NCBI GenBank assembly: GCA_003194525.1
Contig: NBIV01000026.1
Coordinates: 186,001-250,000 of the forward strand
Direction: 5' to 3'
DNA length: 64,000 nt
Source: Gracilariopsis chorda
Taxonomy: Eukaryota > Rhodophyta > Florideophyceae > Gracilariales > Gracilariaceae
In this document: piece by piece, positions 1 to 10,106 of the stretch
Position numbering within the stretch: the first letter of the stretch is position 1
Layout: each line of letters starts with the position of its first letter
Position numbers and translations under genes: made by a program
The notes under the pieces: model-generated
Told to the model about the DNA's origin: nothing
Databases searched by the model: none
Seen by the model: the letters and a program-made list of their open reading frames with translations, nothing else

Positions 1-2180
1 AAGTTCAACAACACATGAAGGGAAGGTGAGGAGGGATTTGATACATACAAGCGGGGTGGGGGCAGGATGAAAGAGGTGTAAAAGGACGAAGCGAGAAGTG
101 GGAGTTGCTAAGCCGGGCAAGAGAAATGGGAAGGATGTGGGCAGTTAGATGAAGGCTGATGGGATGGAATTTGTTTAAAGAAGAAATGGGGATTGAAAGA
201 AGCGAGATGGATTGAAGAACTTACGGGTAATGTAAACGGAGTTGGGGGGGGAGGGAAGAGAGGGATGGAAGAAAGAGCAAAAAGGGAGACGGGCGAAGAA
301 AGTGAAAGCGGAAAGAGAGAGAAAGATAGGGAGGTTGGCGGAGGGGGGGGAAGACGGGGTTGCATAGATGAGCGACACCACGTGACAAGAAGGAATATAG
401 CAGGGGGGGGTGGTGGTGGTATTTTGGCGCAGGGGCGTCAAAGCGACAGACGAGGGAGAAAAGAAAGAAAAGTGTTTTTTTTTAGAGCGGTTGGTTTGCG
501 CGTGGCGAAACACAGCAGCGCGCAGTCTCTTTTTTGGAAAAAAATAGGCAGAAATCGACAAGCGGCAGGGGCGGGACGGAGCAGTGCGGGGCGCAATAAT
601 CTGCGCGGCAGCTGAAAATCAATTAAAATTCGGGCGTTTCTGGCAGGCTGCTAAACCCTAGCTGCCTGCTTGCTTGCGAAACGGTCCGGACTCGCCCATT
701 CTGCGACTGTGTGCTGCCGCGCGTTGGCCGCCTCTCAGCTGCTTTTCAGAGAGCCGTTGTTCGCCTTTGTGTTGCCGTCTACTTTTGTTGCACCCAAAAA
801 CTGTTTAGAACAAGCGCCGTGTACCCTTGGTACAAGCCCTCCGATTAGTGTAGCATATAACTTTCTCCAGCCGTCTTCAGCCGTCTTCAGCCCACCGGTT
901 CACAGACCGCGCTTTCAAGTCCAGAAGGGTGACGAAGAGTGCTTTTTAGACACAGATCTTTTCGTTCCTTCGTATCCCACGCACCCAACTGTCCCATCCA
1001 CTCCCCGTCCTCCTTTCTTAGCACACCACAACACATAAACGCTTTCAAAGTCGTTTTGGGATTCGCACTCGTCGATCAGCCCCGTCTCTTCTACATGTCC
1101 ATGCCCCGTACGCAGAAGGCCATCACCCAACAAAAGCAACGATTTATGAGTGGCCACTGACAGCTGGCAGCATTCCCGACGGTGTAACCCTCAAGGGTTA
1201 CACTACACCAAACACACACGGCTCCTGACAGCGCGAAAACGCTCTTTTGCACACCACACACACACGGCTCTTTCTACCAAAGAACGCAAGCGGTGTCGAA
1301 CGAAACGCATTGCCGAGTGAGTGATGTAGCGCCAGTTGTAAATGGGTTAGAGAGACACGGCACATGTCTTCGACAATTCGAACCATACCAAGCGTGCTTG
1401 ACGAGCAAAAGCAAAAACAAAAACAAACAAAAAAAGGAAACACAACAGAAGATCCAACGAGAGCGTGGCCATCTTCACAAAAATAGAAAAGGTCAACAGC
1501 AACGTTTAACCTTCGTTTACCGACGCGATGCAGCGAAGCGAAGCTCCCCTAGTACAGAAAAGGGTTCAACATCAAGGACATAAACAAACCGTTCGGCACT
1601 CCCGTCCAAAACAGGTGCTTTGCGATCTTCACATGCTCCTGCGTTTGGAAGTGCGGTGTCGAGTGCTAGAAAGAGACGTAGAGATATATATATATATATA
1701 CCAAGGAGCTGTCGCATCACGCCTAGCAGCGCATGCGCAGAAAGAAAGAGTGGGGGGGTGGGAGGGATTGACATACACATCAAACACAAATACGCGACAA
1801 CGGGGGTCGCTCACGAAATATTTCAAGCACCATCACAAGCGCGGAAAGCCACTCAATGTGCTGGGATATATAGCACACGAAAAGAAGAACGGGCCACGCG
1901 CGTGTACATGACGCTTGAAAAGCAAAAACATGCATTACACATCAACAGCGACGGATCGGTCATGACTGAAGGAGACAAAGACATAAATTCAACACGCAAA
2001 AGGGAGGAGGAGGGGCGAACACAACGGCTCAAGAAGCTGGTTAACCAAACTGCACAGCACGTACATTTGCACCGACACGATACATCAAGCACGAAAAACA
2101 AGCGAAACGAGAACGGTACGAAAAAAACGGGGGGGAGGGGTTGGGGGTGGGTGGGCAAGGGTGGGGGGGGGGGGGTAGAA
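1..2180. other. No supported gene; G-rich low-complexity spacer
   Basis: I see no convincing gene here. The plus strand is purine-rich with many G runs, so both strands show open frames of low-complexity Gly/Arg/Glu (plus) or Pro/Ser/Phe (minus) sequence without recognisable domains. A (TA)n microsatellite lies at about 1684-1700 and a long G run at about 2161-2175. On the minus strand the C/T-rich stretch at about 2100-2180 could be 3' UTR, or the polypyrimidine tract of a last intron, of the CBM48 gene that ends at 2189. Confidence 0.5.
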
Positions 2181-2188
2181 CAAGCAAT

Positions 2189-2811
2189 TTAACTTACGAT
2201 GCAGCACTTTTTCGGTTTCGGGGCGGACATACCAGCTTGCTTGTTGCGCTGCTCGGAAAGACGCGCAGTGTTTTGCTTGTTCTTCGGAGGACCTCGAATG
2301 ACACGAATGTTGTTCATTGTATCTTCACTGGCGCCGACGGTTGGGTGACGAGTGCTGTGCTTCCATTCGCCATCAACGACGAACTTGAACTCGTGTGTGC
2401 CGGCGGGTACGGGGGTGACGACGGACCACATTCCACCTAAGCATGGTTTGTGATTCGAGTGAGGAGTTAGCATACGGGTGTGACAATGTGAAAGGCGGGT
2501 GCAACAAGCACGGATCAAACGAGATACTTACCTCCTTCATGATACATTTGAACGGGCATCCATCCATTCCAAGCGCCCGATAGCTTGACGTCATGTTCGG
2601 CTCCGTCGGCCCACACAAACTCGGTCTTGACCATGACTTCATCGTCATCGGAATCGCCCTTCTCCTCGAAGGTTCCGTACACGACGGGGCTCTTCGGACG
2701 CACGGAGGCGCCCGCGGTGGGCATGGCTGGAGCGGGAACGTCCTCGTCATAGCGCTCGGGGGGGGGGACTTCAACCTGCGGCGATGGCGTTTGTGGTGCG
2801 GGCGCGGGCAT
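2189..2811 (-). CDS. CBM48 (AMPK-beta-type) glycogen/starch-binding protein, two exons
   Basis: A small cytosolic carbohydrate-binding protein of about 175 aa. Exon 1 is 2811-2532 and exon 2 is 2436-2189; the 95-bp intron (2531-2437) has a GTAAGT donor and a TTAG acceptor and restores one continuous CBM48 fold. The N terminus (residues 1-50) is Pro/Ala-rich and the CBM48 covers about residues 60-150. The sugar-contacting positions known from the AMPK beta subunit are all present: the Trp of GAWNGW, the Lys of EFKFVVDG, the Trp of GEWKH and the Asn of MNNI. There is no kinase-interacting C-terminal domain, so it is not a whole AMPK beta subunit. The reading frame ends in a basic stretch and CCIVS, which resembles a CaaX prenylation box. 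However, the last codons plus stop read GTAAGTTAA, so a donor site may lie here and the true C terminus may be on another exon. The ATG at 2811 has A at -3. A Pro-rich frame continues upstream without an ATG. Confidence 0.75.
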
Positions 2812-3767
2812 TGTTGGCGCGGGGGCGGGGGCGGGGGCGGGCGGAGGGGCTGGGGCGCGAGGAACGGCGCGTGGCGCTGGCGGTGCAGGCGGTGCGGCGG
2901 GGGCACGAGGGGCTGGAGGAGGCGGGGCTACGGGCGGGGCCGGGGGTGATAGCGATGGGGGCGGGGGGGAGGAGGGGGAGGTGGAGCGGCTGCGGAGGAA
3001 GAGAAGGTCGGAGGAGGAGGCGGAGGAGGGGGCGGGGCGGAGGAGGAAGAAGAGGTGGGTCGGGAGGAAGGGGGTAGGGGAGGGGGAGGGGGCGGAGGGG
3101 GCGGCATGTTTGGAAGGTTGTTGTAGGCTACAACTTGTAGCGTGTAGCGTGAGATGGGTTTTGGTTTGGGTTTGGGTTTGGATTTGTTGCGGGAGGGCGC
3201 GCAGCGGCAGCAGCAGACGGACGCGCTCACGGCGTGGGAGTCGCGCGGCGGAGCGCTCTCTCGCGTGTCGCCGCTGCTGCTGTGGAGCGGGTGACAGCGC
3301 GTGGCCGCTCGCGAACGGCCAAACTGTGGCGCCGCGTTAATTTAACGTACCGCCGTACAACGCGCGCTCGCCGCCGCGTCCCCACGCGTGCCACGTGGCC
3401 ACGCGCCGCGCGCCTGTTGGCGCACGCGGGCCGCGCGTCTCGCGCCCTTTCCGCGCGCCACGTCGGCGCGCGCCCAGCCGTGCCGCCTGTCGCGCGTGGC
3501 GCGCTGTCATCGCTGGCAGCGCTGCTGCACCCGCGCACCGCTTGTGGCGCCGCAATTGCTAACTACTGCGCGTAATTGCGCCCCCCACCGTTCCGGTTGC
3601 GCTGTGATAGCAAAAAACACTACGCCACACAAGTCCGGTGTGAACCATGGCAGCCACCCCCTATGACAACGCACATATACACCACATCCCCCCCCTCTTT
3701 ATCTCCGCAGCTGACGCCCTCCTTCCTCGCCGCTCCCGCTGCTCCCCCCCCCCCCCCTCCCCCACAA
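2812..3767. promoter_or_regulatory. GC-rich divergent intergenic region between CBM48 and FKBP genes
   Basis: The CBM48 gene leaves leftward and the FKBP gene rightward, so this 0.95-kb spacer must hold both promoters. It has G/C-run low complexity at 2820-3110, three TTTGGG units at 3160-3182, and a very CpG-rich block at 3185-3580 full of GCGCG. A pyrimidine tract with a run of 13 C precedes the FKBP start codon. No TATA box is obvious. A Pro-rich minus-strand frame (3107-2928) could be a 5' exon, but I see no supporting splice sites. Confidence 0.4.
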
Positions 3768-4484
3768 ATGCTTTGCTTCATCGCCCGGTTCTTCCGCGCA
3801 GTCGTACTCCTCTTCCACGCCCTCGTGCGCCTGCTACGTTCGCCCTTCATCCCGCATCCATGCACCAACTGCTCCAAATGCGCCCACTTCACAGACGAGC
3901 AGCTCTTCCTTTGGATGAAAGAGCGCGCCCACCTCATCGACTACCCGCACCAGGTCCTCTCTAAAAACATCGTCAACAAGCCCATCACCTGTTCGCGATG
4001 CGGCTGCGCGCGTCAACAACATCAACACCTTGCCAAGAAGCTCCTCACCTTTGACATGCTGCCCAACGGCGGCATCGTCCTCGTAGAGCATCAACAACGT
4101 CAAAACATCCTCAACCGTCGCAAACGCTTCGCCGCCCATCTTGACCCCACTCACAACCACGCACAACTCACCTTTCAAGACATGCGCGTCGGCCACGGTC
4201 CCGCCGTTCAATCCGGAGCCCAAATCCTCGTCCACTACGACGCATACAAACGCTCCACCATGCTCAAATTCGAATCCACCCGCCAAGACGCCCCGCTGCA
4301 ACTCACCTTGGGTCAAGGTACTGTCATCCCGGCGTTTGACCGAGCTTTGGTGGGAGCAAAAGTCGCTTCCGTGCGTCGTTTGTCCGTCCCGTCCCACCTT
4401 GCTTTCGGGCTCAGGGAAATTGATGGCGAACGCGAGGTCGATGTCGTCTTCGACGTTGAGATCCTCGCTTTGCTTTCGTCATGA
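3768..4484 (+). CDS. FKBP-type peptidyl-prolyl isomerase-like protein with hydrophobic N terminus
   Basis: The predicted product is 238 aa. The ATG at 3768 has A at -3 and follows a long C-rich leader; the frame stays open upstream to about 3576 but with low-complexity sequence. Residues 1-24 are strongly hydrophobic with Arg (signal peptide or anchor). Two Cys clusters follow, CTNCSKC (32-38) and CSRCGC (75-80), which could bind zinc together. Residues 133-238 match the FKBP fold: the G-x-G-x-x-V-x-x-G start, HYDAY, KFEST, VIPAFDRAL, then SVPSHLAFG and a beta-strand end. Compared with FKBP12, Tyr26, Phe36 and the Val-Ile pair are kept, but Asp37 is Glu, Trp59 is Phe and Tyr82 is Phe. Isomerase activity and FK506 binding may therefore be weak; a chaperone or scaffold role is possible. 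Family membership is well supported, location is inferred. Confidence 0.7.
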   Translation: MLCFIARFFRAVVLLFHALVRLLRSPFIPHPCTNCSKCAHFTDEQLFLWMKERAHLIDYPHQVLSKNIVNKPITCSRCGCARQQHQHLAKKLLTFDMLPNGGIVLVEHQQRQNILNRRKRFAAHLDPTHNHAQLTFQDMRVGHGPAVQSGAQILVHYDAYKRSTMLKFESTRQDAPLQLTLGQGTVIPAFDRALVGAKVASVRRLSVPSHLAFGLREIDGEREVDVVFDVEILALLSS

Positions 4485-7400
4485 CCATTCTCATCCATTC
4501 TCATATCCAACCAACACCACTTCTTAATCCATACCTACAGTCCGTTCGTTTTTATTTGTTGCGTTTTCAGTATCTCACATGTTTGCAGCTGCATGGCGAA
4601 TCACTTCACTCGTCTGCCAGTCAACCCAATTGCGCATACCAAAGCTTTAATTGCCATTGACAACTTGTTCTCAGCGCGCTGCTCACGAAGCTTGTACAAG
4701 AGAACGGCAACTTTAGACGAACAGCGCAAAATCTCATAACCCTTACTCCTTCTGTCCTCAAACAATCGTATCGCACCCTATTAAAGCCTCCTCCCGCTCC
4801 TCCATAAAGGTGGCTCACCTGCTTCCATTCCATGAGTGGCAAATGTGTCCACCGATTTCAAAACGTCACTTCGCGCCAACTACTCTCGAGACTATTGAAG
4901 AGCACGGCAGCATGACAATGCGGTGCTTCGTCTTTGCACAGTCCGCACCTGCATGAAGGGTAGTCCTCATTCAGTTCATCCATTTGGCTGCGCTCTTCGC
5001 TTCTCTTTCCGCCCTGCGTATGTGCTTGTCGTTACCCACATCAAGAGGCATGCGCCAGCTAGAGATGCGCTTGCGCAAGCGCTATGGCGCGATGCATTTA
5101 TTTTTAAACATGGTGTCGTCAAGAGCGCTGTTCTATATGACACCTCTTCCCACCCGCGCCTTGTCTCATCCAGAAGCGATTAACCACATTTTTTGCTTGG
5201 TGTTGTCTGATGAAAACGCAGGATGTTTGTGCCCATTTGTAGGAACGCATCTAACGCTCTGCTTCCATTGCTTGTCGCCGCAATCTCGTATGGCTGCTTC
5301 TTTGTGTCCTTTTTTTTTATGTTCGGTACCAATATTGTTGGACATACAACCTAGAGTAAACCAATATGGAAATGGTCCCAGCAGAGCCAGCACAAATCAC
5401 GAGGCCACCACACACCTACTCAGCTCATCGTCGGCCACAGGTGTACGGAAGCCGATGGACGCTTTGGAGAGAGACATATTGTACTTATACATATAATAGT
5501 CATTACACACAAGAGGTGTCGATTAGAACTGAAAGAAGGTACCTCGAAAGACCAGCGTTGCGTCCACCTGTGCTCATGGTTCTGTCCACAGCGAATCTCC
5601 ACAGCTCATGTTGCGGCACGGTCTTCAGCACAACTCTGTAAATAGAACGGCACTGTGGTTGACTTTTATCACGTTTTTGCACAACGTTTATCATAAGAGG
5701 AGCATGTAGCGGTCGCAAAGACGTGACAAGCTATCTTGCCACCTTCGTCGACGGAAGGTAGACGTTGATCTGAATCTTAAAGATGGAATATTCTGGAACG
5801 CGCCCGGGTCTTTGCAGTCATACCAGTTGTGCACGCGTGCATTGCAGTTTGGCAGATTTTGTTGGAACACTGACAGTGCTATTCAGCATTGCGGCTCCGA
5901 GCTTGTGAATGCGTCGAAGGGTTCCTTCAGCGGGAGACGCATCTCCCGCCCGGTGGCGAAAAAATAATTGTGAGAGGTGTGAAACTGGGGTGACAGGGAG
6001 GTTGGCTAATGCTCGACGACGAAGCTAGTCGCATAAATAGTAAAGGATATACCAGCGGATGTGTGTAGAATGCGACGAAGAAGACGGCCACCGTCTTGTC
6101 AAAGTATAAAACAATTGATTGAGCCGTCGCTGGCAGTTTGTTGCGCCTGGAGGACAAGACGTGTCAGTGGTATGTGTAAGAAGCGGAAGTGTAAGGAAAG
6201 CGTGTAAGGAAAGTGCGGTAAGCTTGAAAGGTGGTGGAATTGTAAGTGACACGGGTAGGTTCTGTATTGTACCATACGTCAGCCCGCTACAAGTTCCAAG
6301 TTGTGCACAAGACGGTGAGCATCCGACACGAAGGGGGAACATGGGCAGGGAGCGGTGAGCGACCAGCCCTTTTGATTCAGTTCCACTCGTTTGCAGTTTG
6401 TGATTTGTGGATGCAGCGATGAGTTGCGAATGGTATGCACCACAAGTCGAGCTCTACGTGAGTGGAAGCGTGGTGAATACGCCCTGAGAAGGCATCCTTT
6501 TTTCTTTAAAAGGATAGGGAGGTTGGTTTGGAAGGACGAGGAGGGACGGGTTTGTTTTGGACGCTTGTTTGTCCTTAATGTTCTGAACGGTGTGCACCTC
6601 TGTATTACTAATCAGTATTGTGAGCGGCGATGGAAGTGATGTGGCGAGTGGGCACATGATTAAGTGGTTGTGTGTGTGGACCGGGCACGAGAGGTATCGT
6701 GTGTTTTGTCTCTTCTTTCCTTCAAGAGAATAATGTGGACTCATTTATGGGGAGGGCGGATGGGGGCAACTTCCGAGGGTATGTATCAAGGAAGGGGTGT
6801 TTGGTGTGGTGGAAGGATGTGTGACAGAGAGGGAGAGAGAGAAGAGAGAGAGAGACAGGAGCGAGACGGTATGAGAAGCTATGATGATATTGGTATATAT
6901 GGTTGCGTGTTAAAGGAGCGGAGAGCGTGGTGACTTGGTGATGGTGAAAGACATGTGTGTGCATGCGGATGTGCAAATTATTGATAGTCAGATTTGGCAA
7001 GTTACAGATGAGGGGAAGAGTCTCGAAAGGTATTTTTTTTAAAGGGCTGTTAAGGAGAGGAACAAAGATGGATAGTGGTTGGAGGATATGTGTGCAAGGG
7101 GGCGTGTTTGGATATTGACAGATGAACACGAGAGCGTGTTTTTCTTAATGTGATGTTCTACCATTTTTAATAAGCGTTCGATAAAGGGGGCGTGGTGCGT
7201 AAGAGACACGTTCATTGTTGTTGATGATGGGTGATGATGGAATGGGTGGGTGGAGAAAGAGTCTCGAGTGCGAGCTACAAAGTAGGCGTAAGGTTGAATA
7301 TCTCATGGCGGGGGGGGGGGGGGGGGCGAAGGAAGGGGGATGCACAATGTTTGCACACATGCCGTTTTGTGTGTGGTGCGTGTAGACGAGGTGTGATGAT

Positions 7401-8187
7401 GGTGGAACTGAACAAAAACGGATTCCAAGTTGTAGTGTGGGTTGTGGGGAGACACGATGGTGGAAGACAGTAACGAAGGGGGAGGGGAAGATGAGTGTTG
7501 GTGGACATGACGGCATTGCGATGATCCAAAACGTGCGCCACGAATGATTGGACGATGACATGTGGCGGCGTGCAGGGAACGGAGCGCTGGTTTACAGCAT
7601 GAAGGGGCACCAATTACGGACGCCGTGGGACAGCCATTTCTATATTAGGCGTTGGTGGCTCGCGGGGGAGGTCGAAGCGGGAGGTCGTGTACGCGGAGCG
7701 GACGTGTCCAGCGTGAAGATGCAGCTCGCGGGCGGTGCGGTGCGACGGCATGATCAACAAGGCTGCGAGTTGAAGACAGACAGACTAGCTACAGGCGAAA
7801 ACAAGGCTACCCAACGGTTATCTCAATTTACACAGGGTGCACGCTGAGGATTCTCGGTCACCACGGGGTGGCGCTGCTTAGATACCTACTATCTTCTGCA
7901 CAGCAAGCGTCCATCAAGCAGCGCGTCCACTCATGTTTGCTCTTTGCCAACTGAACTGCCCCTTCTACCAACGGAAACAGGTAAAGAGCACCTGCCAACT
8001 GTTTTGCTGTACCTAACGCACACGGAAACAGTTCAGAAGTACAAGCTATGCGCAATGTGGTAAGCACATGTCTTTCAAACCTGTACACGTCCCGTACTCT
8101 CAACAAAGGCTGTACAACACGTTGCGAAGAAGAGCGTGTTACCGAATTAGCAACGTTGCTGACGCCTTTCACGCGCGCCCGTCACAG
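4485..8187. other. Long spacer without a recognisable gene
   Basis: Several frames of 70-170 codons occur on both strands (for example 4984-5496 plus, 6722-7129 minus, 7145-7561 minus). None shows a domain, biased codon use or a good start context. The stretch 6650-7500 is G-rich on the plus strand with GA-rich microsatellites (about 6827-6865) and a run of about 18 G near 7309-7326. Non-coding transcripts or exons of an unrecognised gene cannot be excluded. Confidence 0.4.
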
Positions 8188-8274
8188 AAGATGGCTCGTC
8201 TCAGCTGCGCTGTCGCATTGCAAACGTTTGTTTCCCGTCTGCAATGCGACAGCACAGCTGAGACGTACCATCTT
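8188..8274. repeat. Long hairpin: 35-bp inverted repeat, 17-nt loop
   Basis: Arm 1 (8188-8222) and arm 2 (8240-8274) are reverse complements except for three positions, separated by a 17-nt loop (8223-8239). The stem begins AAGATGG and ends GTCGCATTGCA. A stem this long and this close to perfect resembles a miRNA-type precursor or the remnant of a fold-back element. A second hairpin lies 100 bp downstream. Confidence 0.75.
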
Positions 8275-8370
8275 GTGCGATCAACTCGTCGAATGTGTGT
8301 TGATCCTTTTGAGAGCTGTGGCTATACGTATGAAGCGCGTGATGATTGTGATGGTGTTGGTTCCCGTGGT

Positions 8371-8428
8371 GTGCCCTTCAATGAAGGTGCAGCCTGAAAC
8401 CTTGTGGCTGCACCTTAATGAAGGGTAC
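8371..8428. repeat. Second hairpin: 23-24-bp inverted repeat, 11-nt loop
   Basis: Arm 1 (8371-8394) carries GAAGGTGCAGCC and arm 2 (8406-8428) carries GGCTGCACCTT; the arms match apart from a few mismatches and one indel. The loop is 8395-8405. Shorter hairpins follow at about 8583-8607 and 8620-8640, so this part of the spacer is unusually rich in foldback sequence. Confidence 0.65.
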
Positions 8429-9078
8429 ATCCAACAGCACAGGGGTACAAGCCGATACCGCCTTCACGATTCACGAGGTGCACCCTTCTTCCGTCCACTA
8501 AGGGAAGCGAAATGTACAGGCGATTGTGTCTCTCACGGACACCAACAACTTACCAGTCATCAAAAAATTCGTTTCGGTCTTAGATGTCGCCGAAGAGCGG
8601 CATCTCGACGTAGAGAACTGCCACCTCTCCGGGAGAGGCATGGCCACAAAAGCTACTGGTCTATCTGGAGGGAGAGGGGTTCTGTTCGCATTAACCACTA
8701 GCGCAGTCCTGGAGTAAGGGACACGAGCTCACATAAAACGCGCACACACACACACACAGCACAGCGCTGTCTTGTAGCAAGTTTGTTGTGTGGGCATGGT
8801 ATGTGGAAGGCGGCACTGATGCGACGAAACACAAAGAGCGTAAAGAGGAGTAAGAACGTTTTGTTCAGTGTTTGTTGAGTTTACAAGAAGAGCGGATGAA
8901 AAGTAAAAGTTGTTGTTGGTAGCATGATGTTGGGTATTTGTTGAGCTTGTTGTTTGTGTGATGAAGATTGTGACAAGTTGGGGTGCGAGCATTTGGCGAG
9001 AGGTTCGGTGCGATGCTTGTTAGTAACAAAAATACAACCAAAAAAAAGGGGGGGGGGGGGGGTGAATGCGCGCGCGGA
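8429..9078. other. Spacer, no gene seen; A7/G17 homopolymer
   Basis: No coding signal. It contains a CA repeat near 8740-8758 and a run of seven A followed by about 17 G near 9040-9061, immediately 3' of the bZIP reading frame on the minus strand. It probably includes that gene's 3' UTR. Confidence 0.4.
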
Positions 9079-9324
9079 TCATGGAGCGGTGGACAATGAT
9101 ACATCAAGGTCGAGGAAAGCGCCACGTCGCAGCATGTCGATTCTCATTTTCAACGTGGAGTTCTCCAATTCGAGAGAGGTGGCGCGATTCTTGAGTGAGC
9201 AATTCTCCGACTCCAGAGTCTTCATCAATTCCTTCTGTTTCTGTCGAGCGCGAAGCGCCACCTCTCTGTTGCGAATGACGCGCGCAGCGCGCCGATTGAG
9301 CGCGGCCTCATCGCGAACCGGGGT
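9079..9324 (-). CDS. bZIP transcription factor, C-terminal DNA-binding/dimerisation part
   Basis: The minus-strand frame ending at 9079 encodes a basic region (about 9315-9225) with the bZIP signature RNREVALRARQKQK. A leucine-zipper-like heptad segment follows (about 9222-9120) and then a short acidic tail. The spacing of the Asn, the Ala residues and the final Arg of the basic region fits plant/algal bZIPs. The frame stays open upstream to a stop at 9676-9678 with no ATG. Pro/Ser/Arg-rich open frames cover 9325-10045 in all three minus frames. One of them starts at an ATG at 10030 with G at -3 and +4, in the same frame as the bZIP but beyond the 9676 stop. The gene therefore probably has an intron, or a sequence error, within 9325-9680. 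The domain call is firm; the N terminus is unresolved. Confidence 0.6.
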   Translation of the reverse strand, partial: TPVRDEAALNRRAARVIRNREVALRARQKQKELMKTLESENCSLKNRATSLELENSTLKMRIDMLRRGAFLDLDVSLSTAP

Positions 9325-10045
9325 GTTGCGGGTGGATCGTGAAGGCGGGGCGTTTCGACGGACGCGGCGGCGGTGCTGAATGCGTAACAGACGTCTGTAC
9401 CTGCAGGCGCGGGTGTCTTCGGAGAGGGTTATGATGGGCAGTTGCGGTAGCGGTAGCGGTAGCAGTGGCGGTGGCGGTGCTGCGGGCGGCGATAGTAGCT
9501 CGCACTTGACGGAGGGCGGAACGTTGGGAGTGTTCGACGACGGGGGGTTGGGATGGAATGCAACTCAGACGGGGAGGACGACGCTGGGGCGGCAAGCGAC
9601 AAGTGGGGCGGAAGCGAGGGCGCAGCGAGGGGGAAGGCAGCGTGGGGACGGGGAGAAGCGGGCTCGAAGGGGTGGTCATCGAAGAGGGCGTCGGTGAGGG
9701 GCGGCGAAAGAGGCGGCCACACGGGGGCGGGGGGAATGGCGGCAGCGGTGGAGGCGGGACAGGACATGGGGGGGGGGTGAGGAGCAGGCATGACGGTCGC
9801 TCGGACTGACGGGGAGGGGGTGGCGGGGGGAAGACGGGCGGGAGCGGGAGCGGGAGCGGGAGCTGGAGCGGTATTTGAAGAGGAGGGGGAGGGGGGACGG
9901 GGGAGGGAATGATAGAGCTGGATGTATGTGCGCACCACGTGGCGTTGCGGGGGGTGCGGCGGTACGTGGCGCGTGGCTGCGCAAGCGCGCAACGTTGGGA
10001 GTCCCAACTTGGGACCAAGTTGGGACCATGGCGCCCGCCATTCAC
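9325..10045 (-). other. Pro/Ser/Arg-rich open frames, probable 5' part of the bZIP gene
   Basis: All three minus-strand frames are nearly free of stops because the plus strand is G-rich and repetitive, with tandem GGTAGC/GGGAGC units near 9445-9470 and 9838-9865. The encoded sequences are Pro-rich, which suits the activation region of a bZIP factor, but low complexity makes frame choice unsafe. I could not find one donor/acceptor pair that joins a good ATG to the bZIP frame. Confidence 0.3.
10002..10025. promoter_or_regulatory. 24-bp palindromic element
   Basis: An 11-bp perfect inverted repeat, TCCCAACTTGG and CCAAGTTGGGA, with a 2-nt spacer. GTTGGGA occurs once more just upstream (about 9994-10000). 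It lies between the lipase 3' end and the candidate bZIP start. Dyad symmetry of this size could be a dimeric transcription-factor site; function is inferred. Confidence 0.4.
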
Positions 10046-10106
10046 AGCATTACTGTACTGCGCTCGCGCGACTCGCTGCGCTTAGCCGGCGCATCATCGC
10101 CTCGCG

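Noticed and set aside
193-615. 140-codon plus-strand frame, Gly/Arg/Glu-rich
   Set aside because: Low-complexity purine-rich DNA keeps several frames open; no domain, no codon signal, and the opposite strand is equally open.
3155-3185. TTTGGG-type repeat resembling telomeric sequence
   Set aside because: Only three exact units, inside a divergent promoter region flanked by genes; too short for an interstitial telomere.
4984-5496. 170-codon plus-strand frame
   Set aside because: No domain, mixed composition, no supporting start context or neighbouring exons.
8048-8701. 217-codon plus-strand frame
   Set aside because: It runs straight through both long hairpins, so its openness is better explained by the palindromic sequence; no protein similarity recognised.
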